From contig NC_071355.1 of NCBI RefSeq assembly GCF_943734655.1, positions 16,162,768-16,226,767 of the forward strand: a DNA stretch of 64,000 nucleotides. Direction: 5' to 3'. The DNA is from Sabethes cyaneus. Its lineage: Eukaryota; Arthropoda; Insecta; Diptera; Culicidae. Within the stretch, counting starts at the first letter, position 1; each line of letters begins with the position of its first letter. The notes beneath the pieces were generated by a model that ran no database searches, was not told the DNA's origin, and saw nothing but the letters and a program-made list of their open reading frames with translations. This document shows positions 57,236-64,000 of the stretch, in pieces. A program made the translations under genes and the position numbers.

Positions 57236-57950
57236 GCTGAAAAAAGAGGAAAAACGCGAGAGGAAAAAAAACATTACAAAAAAAATAAAAATCGTGACAC
57301 AATAGAAAGACAACGAAACGTAAAAAAGTGGAAAAACCCGGAAAAGTAACGCAAAAAATAGGAAACATAACAGAAGAAGAGGGAGAATAGAAGAAAAAAG
57401 AACAAAAATTAGAGTAGAATATGATGCCAAGTGGACAGAAAATGAGGAAAAACGGAATTAAACAGAGAAAACGGTATAGAAAACAGTCAAAGACAAGAAC
57501 TTACAGAAAGAGATAAAAAAGAAGAAAACTGCACAGAAGAAGAGGGAAAACGGAAGAAAAGACGAAAAATGAGTGAAAAAGTGAGGACAAGCTGGACAGA
57601 AAATGAGAAAAATCTTAACTAAATAAGAAAAAACGGTACAAAAAAGCAGAAAATGAAAAGGACAATTTACAGAAAAAACACAGAAAAACGGAACAGAGAA
57701 AAAAGAAAACTCAAGATAAAACAAGACAAAAAAGAGGTAAACTGCACAGAATAAGAGGAAGAACGAAAGAAAATAGAAGAAATATGAGAAAAATGCGAAT
57801 AAACTGGACAGAAAGAAGGGAACTAAACAGATAAACGCTATAAAAAAAGGAAAAGCTAGAAAAGAAAGGAATTAGATGCAGAAAAACATGAAAACGGAAG
57901 ACAAACGGGATAAAACGAAAAACGTGGCAGAAAACTGAAGTTTTTGGAAC
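57236..57950. repeat. Purine-rich degenerate tandem tract, part 1
   Basis: Almost only A and G on the plus strand, built from variants of GGAAAACGGAACAGAAAAAG. It continues at 58173-58570 and again at 59700-60268 after two insertions. Confidence 0.7.
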
Positions 57951-57971
57951 GTCTTAGTAGAATACGAAACC

Positions 57972-58172
57972 TGGAAAATAAATAAAAAGAAAACTTATCC
58001 AATTTAATTCTACTATGTTTATTTTATTCTTGACAGATACGTATTTCGAACGTGTTTTCGAACCATAGACACTGAGGAAGCCTGCAAGTCGTAGGCGAAA
58101 TACGTATCTGTCAAGAATACAACATACATAGTAGAATTAAATTGGATAAGTTTTCTTTTTATTTAATTTCCA
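57972..58172. mobile_element. Small inverted-repeat element with hammerhead-like centre
   Basis: Arms AAGAAAACTTATCCAATTTA and its mirror. The relative at 33257-33444 shares arms and the preceding CGTCTTAGTAGAATAC. It interrupts the purine tract. The centre contains a GACAGATACGTATTTC / GAAATACGTATCTGTC inverted pair and a hammerhead-like core. Confidence 0.75.
58068..58112 (+). ncRNA. Candidate type I hammerhead ribozyme motif
   Basis: Order of parts: GACA (58068-58071), CTGAGGA (58072-58078), an extra A, then stem II GCCTGC/GTAGGC (80-85 with 91-96) around AAGTC. GAAA (58097-58100), the self-complementary ATACGTAT, C at 58108 and TGTC (58109-58112) complete it; TGTC pairs with the initial GACA. 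This matches C3-U4-G5-A6-N-G-A..GAAA..UH with a tiny stem III of the kind seen in Penelope-element ribozymes. The extra A before stem II departs from the consensus. Confidence 0.5.
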
Positions 58173-58509
58173 GGTGACAGAAAAGGAGGACATAATAATA
58201 AGAGGAACAGAACAGACGTAAACAAAAAAAAGGAGTTAACAAGACAGAAAACTAAAAAGCGGAACAGAAAAGAGAAAAGCAAGAGGAAAAACAACTGAAA
58301 AGAACAGGAAAATTTGACAGAAAAAGAAGAGAAAGAAGAAACAGCGTACAGAAAAAAAAACAAATAGAAGGCAAAAAGAAGGAAGACGGGACAGAAAAAG
58401 AAAATAACGTGACAGAAAAGGTGGGAAAACGGGAAAGAAAAGGAGATTTTCGATTCTCTGCATTCAAACAAAATAACAAGAAAAACCAAACGGAAAAAGA
58501 AAATATCTC

Positions 58510-58565
<56 letters not shown>

Positions 58566-58570
58566 GAAAC
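58173..58570. repeat. Purine-rich tract, part 2, ending in a GA microsatellite
   Basis: Continuation of the A/G-rich units. A perfect GA run lies at about 58515-58551, with an imperfect extension to 58567. Confidence 0.75.
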
Positions 58571-58641
58571 TAGTAGAATGGAAAAAACGGGTGTTGACTT
58601 ATCTCATGTTTGTCGTCTTGACCTTGAAATGCGGTCATACA

Positions 58642-59677
58642 TAGAGTAAGGAGGGGTAAAAATGCGATTCAATGATTTTTCGGTGCAGATTCCGAGTAAA
58701 TTGACTACATTGGCATGGATGGGTGACTACTCTGACAGCTTGAATCTCACGTAATCTTTCTTTGGTTGCTTACAAAGCATAGTTGCTGAGTTATGTGTAA
58801 ATGTTATTTTAGGGCAGTTTTGATGTAATTTTTCGTTATACGGCAAATACGATATCAACAGGAGGATATTACTTGTTGAAAATTTGTAGCAGCGTTTTAC
58901 ATCACTCACATATCTGTTTTGAAAATACGGTGAAAAGAATTTTAAAATATATTTCGCTTTTCCATAATTTAATCTAACCCCGTTAAGCACCTAGCGGGGT
59001 AAAAGTGCGATTTACGGACGGTGCAAAAGTGCGATTCATGGACGACGCAAAAATGTAAAGTTAATTATACACAGCTTTAGGCACTATATTACAGATACTA
59101 AAAATGGAAGATCTACAGAAAACTGTGTGCTCTACAGATATTGGCCGAAGGAAAACAATGTTTTTCCGCTGATGAAACAAAAAACAAACGTTTGGAAAAG
59201 TTTCGATCTGACGGAGGCTGCAATACACCAGCGCAAAATAGGAAAGGTGCAAATTGAGCATATTCCTTACCGAAACATACCGCAGATTGACGATAATATG
59301 GTTTTGTTAGCTACTGCTGTACTAATTTCATGGATTCGGGCTTCGCACTTTTACCCCACTAGCGGGGCTCGGCACTTGATCAGAAGAATGAAGAATTTAT
59401 TTTGCTTAACACTATTCCAGATAATTTCTAGTTGAATGTGAAGACATTGCGTTACTGCATCACTATAAAATATTATATCTCTATTACATCTATATATTAT
59501 ATATACGCTGTTTTTTACGCAAATTTCGGAATTCACGCGGTTTTTTACGCGAATTTCGGAATTTACGCGGGACGTATCCTTCGCGTAAAAAGCGACTTGA
59601 GTGTATATATTATCTATTATATTTCACGAAAATTGATGACTACTTCAAACATCGCACTAATGCCCAGCCCTACTCTA
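58642..59677. mobile_element. Non-autonomous inverted-repeat element
   Basis: The left end TAGAGTAAGGAGGGGTAAAA is answered by a mirrored TAGAGTAGGGCTGGGCATTA; GTGCGAT motifs recur inside. TAGAG ends hint at hAT, but no 8-base duplication is visible. A nested palindromic block (GCGGTTTTTTACGCGAATTT and TTCGCGTAAAAAGCG, 59515-59600) looks like a second, smaller element. It splits the purine tract. Confidence 0.55.
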
Positions 59678-59699
59678 TATATTTCAAAAAAATATTAAA

Positions 59700-60268
59700 A
59701 AACGAATGATAAAAGGAGAAAGGTGGGACACAACGGGGACAGAATGAGACAGAAGTAGAGAACAACAGAAAAATTAGACTGCAGAAAAAGGTAAACCATC
59801 AGAGAAAAAGACGACAAACAGAAGATATAAAAGGAAAACCGAAGAGTAAAGGGAAAAGGGAAGCTAAACAGAATAAACGTGACCGAAAAGAATAAAAAAC
59901 TGAGAAAAAAGGAAAAAATGGAACTGACGAGGACGACAAATGAGAAAGAGGCGAAAATTGGAACAAGAAAAGGAGCGAGAAAAGCTAGAAAATTACAAAA
60001 AAGAGTGAATATTAGAGGAAAGGAAAATTAGGACTGAAAAACTGTACAGGAAACGTAGGAAAACGGAACAACGGAACAGAGAACACGGAGTAGAAAAAAG
60101 ACAAAAGACCAGAGAAAAAGCGGAAACCCGATAGGAAAAACAAGAAAAGTGAGAGCAAAAACTAAAAAAAACGGTACGGAAAAGATAAAAATATGCAACT
60201 AAAAGTGGAAAAATGGGACTGAAAAGGAAAAAAAGAAACAGAAAAGGAATGAGCGTGAGAGAGAGTAA
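59700..60268. repeat. Purine-rich tract, part 3
   Basis: Same degenerate GAAAA/CGGAAC/AGAAAA units as before the insertion, ending near GTGAGAGAGAGTAAGACG. The minus-strand Phe/Ser-rich frames here are artefacts of composition. Confidence 0.65.
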
Positions 60269-62200
60269 GACGAAACATGTCAATCCGAATTTTATGTAAA
60301 ACTTTGTGTCTAATTTTGTGTCCATGGATAAATTCAAACGGAAAGTCTAAAATCTTTAATCTAATCGACCGATATTTTTGTGATAAGTAATAATTGATTC
60401 ATCCTTCGATTTCTAGGGTTAATGTGTACGCTTACAGGAACTTTAACAAGATGAAAATAGGAACATTTTGAGATCTCTTGAAGTGTTGGTAAATAGAAAA
60501 TTTAACTCGAAGCGCTAATAGGAAAACTCGGTCTTTGTTTCCTTTCTAATGACATCCTGCAGCTCCATACAGACAGGACAGGATCGACATGCTTCGCTTC
60601 TGAATTCTTCGCTAGTTTGGGCGAAAGACATTTGCATGCCTATGATGTCGTCGAAATTAATGCGAAGGAGTGCGAGTTAGTTAGAATTTCAATTTTGTCT
60701 CAATTTGTACACCACTGCTGCTGCTGCTGCTGCTGCAGAAAATAGTCCACTCACTCACTGTACCCGTGTGTCAATTAAGGGCCCCCTGCATCTCCTTTGC
60801 CAAATTGTCAAATTGAATTTCCTTCCCAAATTCGATTTGAGGCTGGCTTGGTCTCGAAATGAGTTGCTAATTTTCATTCCAGTCATGTTTCGGGTAGCTT
60901 TTGCTTGTTTTTGCGTGGGTCCTTAGATTGAACTATTTGGGAGTGGAACGTGATGATTAGCTGAATTTGCTGTAACACAGCATCTATTTACATATTTATT
61001 CAACCACTTTCCTGGCCAATAATGCGAACGTGCAGTGAATTAAGTTGTTAATTTTCTGTTTCCGTTTTTTTAAATAATAAATCTCTGTTTAATATTAAAA
61101 TATTTATAATCTACATAATTAGTCCTTTAAATGAGTTCGAGCATGCACTCCGATCTGTAGCCGTGCAGTTTGTCCGTCTAATCCGAACTAACATGCACTT
61201 CCTTTTTCCTGCAAACCCAAAATGGTTCACAATCTGATTTCCACTTTCATAATTCAACTTTATTTGTAAATCCACACATTGCAGTGCACAGTGGCAGATG
61301 CAGCTTCAGGGCGGAATCGGAGCGTTAATAACCCATCAACCCCGTGTTGGATCCGTTCCATTGAAGCACCATCCAATCATCATCGGCGTCGTGCATACAT
61401 CCGGATCTATTTTTGTATTTATACAGAGCGAGAGACGCCTCTAGCATCAACACCACACGTATCTGTCAGTTCATTCGAGCATTAGCAATTCACATCCATT
61501 CGGATGCGATGTATGCTATCGGAATTATCAACACACAAGGTCGTTCCGATTCGAGATTCGCCGGCAAGCAATGTCAACCACGGTTTGTCTTCGTTTGTCG
61601 CGTGTAATGTGCCTTCCGCAATCGGTAGCTTTTCCATTTGGTCTGCATGTCCCTAGGGGATTCGGGACACATTATTTCCAATTCACGTAAAGTTTCACCA
61701 TAAGTGCTATTAATAGCTGCTTTTATCGCAGTTACAAGTGGATTATTAAACGGTAATCAATGGTATATTTTTGGTTCCACAATAGAATGATTCAATGTCC
61801 CAGAGAAAGTGCGAAGTGCTGTGTCTCCTCTATAAATGTACAGTTTATGGTAGGAAGCGGTAACAGGGCTAATCAATGCTTCTGGCAGTATTTGTCCTGG
61901 CAATCGGAAGGCACTCTACGGCGACATCCGGCTGTCGTTGGCTGCCGTTGGCTGCAAAAACATTTTGAATGCATTTACTTATGGCTATGAGTCAGAGTAA
62001 TGCAAATGCAAACTGGAATTTTCTCGCTTGAGTCAGAAAGGCTTCGGTAGAAAATGATATGTCATAAACAGAAGAGGCCGACTGATCGTAAGAATAAAAA
62101 AATAATGATTGAAATTGGCTCGTTCAGTTAATAAATATTGATGTGAAAAAATAGCCGCCAATGTTGCTTAGCAACATAATCAAAAGAATTGATTAATGTT
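60269..62200. other. Unassigned, partly GC-richer DNA
   Basis: A CTG run lies at 60715-60739. The stretch 61270-61620 is GC-richer and has a TATTTATA at about 61417 and TCAGTT at about 61465, but the spacing is too long for a TATA/initiator pair. No gene supported. Confidence 0.35.
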
Positions 62201-62210
62201 GAAAAAGTTA

Positions 62211-62474
62211 CTACAAAGTGGTACATTTAAATGATTCCTTCTTGATTCTATCTCTAAACCCGGGGGGCGTACATAACAACATAACTATTGCATTCCTCTT
62301 GTCATAATGACTAGCGTTCCAGAACTTTTCCACAATATCCTTCCAGCTACGGAAAGCTCGAAGCGGAGCAAAACTCGGGCGCAACATCCTAGTTTCGAAA
62401 CTTAGCCTTTTGTTTGACGAGACTTTGTAGGCGGCTTTTTCAATGAACTTGTCGACGACCACCGGAACCATCAC
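62211..62474 (-). CDS. Hypothetical 87-codon frame
   Basis: MMVPVVVDKFIEKAAYKVSS, then NKRLSFETRMLRPSFAPLRA and WKDIVEKFWNASHYDKRNAI. Composition is protein-like, but I do not recognise it. Upstream codons stay open for a stretch (VTTIKFHYQLANSISA), so it may be an exon or a mobile-element fragment. Confidence 0.3.
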   Translation of the reverse strand: MMVPVVVDKFIEKAAYKVSSNKRLSFETRMLRPSFAPLRAFRSWKDIVEKFWNASHYDKRNAIVMLLCTPPGFRDRIKKESFKCTTL

Positions 62475-62719
62475 CGCGCTGATAGAATTTGCTAACTGAT
62501 AATGAAACTTGATCGTCGTGACTTTGTGTCAAAGTATTTCATCGTGTTGAGAGAGGCGTGTGCTTATTCGCAAAAAAAAGTAAAATAAAATTAGCAATAC
62601 AAAAACTTTGCCCAGTTCTGGTCAAGCTGTTCTTTTCAAGTGAAAGTTAGTCTGTTTCGGTCTGATTTTTTTATTCAATCAAATTATTAATGAAATATGT
62701 TTTTAGTTATACAGAAAAT

Positions 62720-63229
62720 TCACGTGAATTATTTGCCGCGTTTTTCTCCTCTGTTTTCGATTGAAATCCCGAACCAACTAGAGATGTTGATAGTGCTTCA
62801 TTGAATGTACCAGATATTTGCTTCGATTTCGATATATTTGAGATTACTCCTGATATGATTACCGCTGCTGCCAAAAAAATTGCCGATGCGCCGAAGCCTT
62901 AGCTGTACATTTGCGAAATTCATTTTTAACAAATCATTCATGCAAACAAAATTTCCGAAGGTTTGGAAGTATTCTCTTATGTTTCCGGTCTTTAAAAGTG
63001 GCGAACACCGCAGCGTAAGAAATTACCTTGGCATTAGAAGTTTGACTACTGCCTCCAAATTATTCGCAATAAATTTGAGTGTAGTCTAGTATTTACCCGA
63101 CAGGCTTCTGTAAGTGAAAGTCGGATCAAAACTGTCGTCCCCATTCACAAATAAATCAGGTGTACCCCAAGGCAGTAACTTGGGACCACTTTTATTTATT
63201 TTAGTGTTTAATGATACTGTCTCTGCTCT
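62720..63229 (+). pseudogene. LINE RT fragment before an insertion
   Basis: The plus strand reads CTFAKFIFNKSFMQTKFPKV, WKYSLMFPVFKSGEHRSVRN, YLGIRSLTTASKLFAINL, NKSGVPQGSNLGPLLFILVF and NDTVSAL in shifting frames. The frame is broken after SAL by an insertion and continues at 63902. Confidence 0.78.
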
Positions 63230-63901
63230 AGGGGGGAAGAAATGAGGCAGGCAACTAGGGAAAAGCGTCCAACATAGCTCTAGCCATCCCAAGCCCCTAC
63301 CTAGCGCTTCCACGTGGCCATACCGGGATATACTTCAATTTGTATAATTGAGTAGCAAAATTAGGAGGTGCGGAGTCGTGTGGTTTTCAGTTCCGAATTT
63401 TACAACTGCAGTTTTAGGCAACCAATGAACCACACGACTTTATTTTCAAGTGTTACATTATTTAAACTAATATTTTCGGTAGCTGTTGTCTCTAATCTAT
63501 TTTCAGAGAATGAACTAAGGGGCTATATATTTGGCCAATTGCAGCCTGGTTTCTGGTCTAAATGCCATTAGTTCGTCCCCAAGCGTACAGAGTATCACTT
63601 AACCATTATTAACAAAGATACTCCTAACGACTGTAAATAAATCATTATCTATATGGTAAGCGTTTGGTACGTGAGGTCCACGCTTTCTTCCTTCCCCTTG
63701 ATTTCAAGCAGTTTAATGGAATTAGGTATTGTTTCTGGTTCCACTTGACTCTCTGGAATTCTCTCTAAGGTGCATGTTGTGCAGTTGGCCTGGCCGGTGA
63801 CAAGAAAAATTATTGAATTAAGTAATCGCCATTTTTCAGAATGCTTTCAAGAATTGACTGCGTTAGTGTGAGGTTAGATTAGATTAGATTAGATTGACGA
63901 C
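63230..63901 (+). mobile_element. Short retroposed insertion with GATTA tail
   Basis: Flanked by the 14-base direct repeat ACTGTCTCTGCTCT (63216-63229 and 63902-63915). The 3' end carries GATTAGATTAGATTAGATT, a short tandem tail typical of non-LTR retroposition. I recognise no protein, so it is a 5'-truncated LINE or a SINE. Confidence 0.65.
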
Positions 63902-64000
63902 ACTGTCTCTGCTCTTGGCATTGGCTGCAGACTGGCATATGCATCTTAAAATATGTTTTTCTATTCAACCGATTCGATTCAATACTCTCAACCCGAAACT
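63902..64000 (+). pseudogene. LINE RT fragment after the insertion
   Basis: The frame continues TVSALGIGCRLAYA, then a Ser codon and a stop where the catalytic ADD would be. It completes the block interrupted at 63229. Confidence 0.65.

Noticed and set aside
57224..58489. Several minus-strand frames rich in Phe, Ser and Leu that look like membrane proteins
   Set aside because: They are translations of a purine-rich tandem tract; composition alone explains them.
61413..61475. TATTTATA followed by TCAGTT as a core promoter
   Set aside because: The spacing is about 50 bases, too long for a TATA/initiator pair, and no gene is visible downstream.

Overview
The window is eukaryotic nuclear DNA from an insect, most likely a mosquito (Culicidae). 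The evidence is one split gene with GT..AG introns whose exons join in frame, a solute carrier whose exons read like insect cationic amino acid transporters, and a dense mix of mosquito-type mobile DNA: BEL/Pao, Jockey/CR1-like and other LINEs, DD37E mariner relics, Transib-like, hAT-like and TTAA-flanked elements, and tRNA-derived SINEs. The AT-rich introns swollen by transposons suggest a large culicine genome (Aedes-like), but the species is inference. There is no bacterial operon, CRISPR array or tRNA gene.

Host gene: ten coding exons on the minus strand (31355 down to the left edge) encode a cationic amino acid transporter of the SLC7A1-4 type. Its start codon is at 31353-31355 and its 3' end lies beyond base 1. 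The exons give 640 codons with every junction phase agreeing. The remaining host-derived sequences are intronless: a COX4 cDNA copy (52925-53666, minus, frameshifted) that has split a LINE, and a GTSF1/Asterix-like double CHHC zinc finger ORF (55655-56221, minus), a piRNA-pathway family, with one zinc ligand changed and a scrambled 3' end.

Layout: 1-1224 last exons; 1225-12067 a 10.8 kb intron with a Transib-like element (3871-5276), a mariner relic, three LINE fragments and two abutting TTAA-flanked foldbacks (9543-11304); 12068-13233 exons; 13234-21454 an intron with a dead DD37E transposase, a LINE relic, a Transib-like foldback and a SINE; 21455-21586 exon; 21685-29485 an intact BEL/Pao with identical LTRs and 5-bp target duplication, in the sense orientation of the transporter; 30983-31355 first exons; 31356-64000 upstream DNA dominated by repeats.

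The most unusual signals are: (1) Transib-like ends whose CACAGTG heptamer and ACAAAAATC nonamer-like box lie 13 bp apart at one end and 23 bp apart at the other, recalling V(D)J 12/23 signals; (2) a LINE whose ORF1 and ORF2 share a frame and are separated by one UAG followed by CAA CAA, with no in-frame ATG before the endonuclease core; (3) a hammerhead-ribozyme-like fold in a small inverted-repeat element at 58068-58112; (4) the very young BEL insertion 98 bp upstream of a splice acceptor; (5) the degenerate GTSF1-like and COX4 retrocopies.
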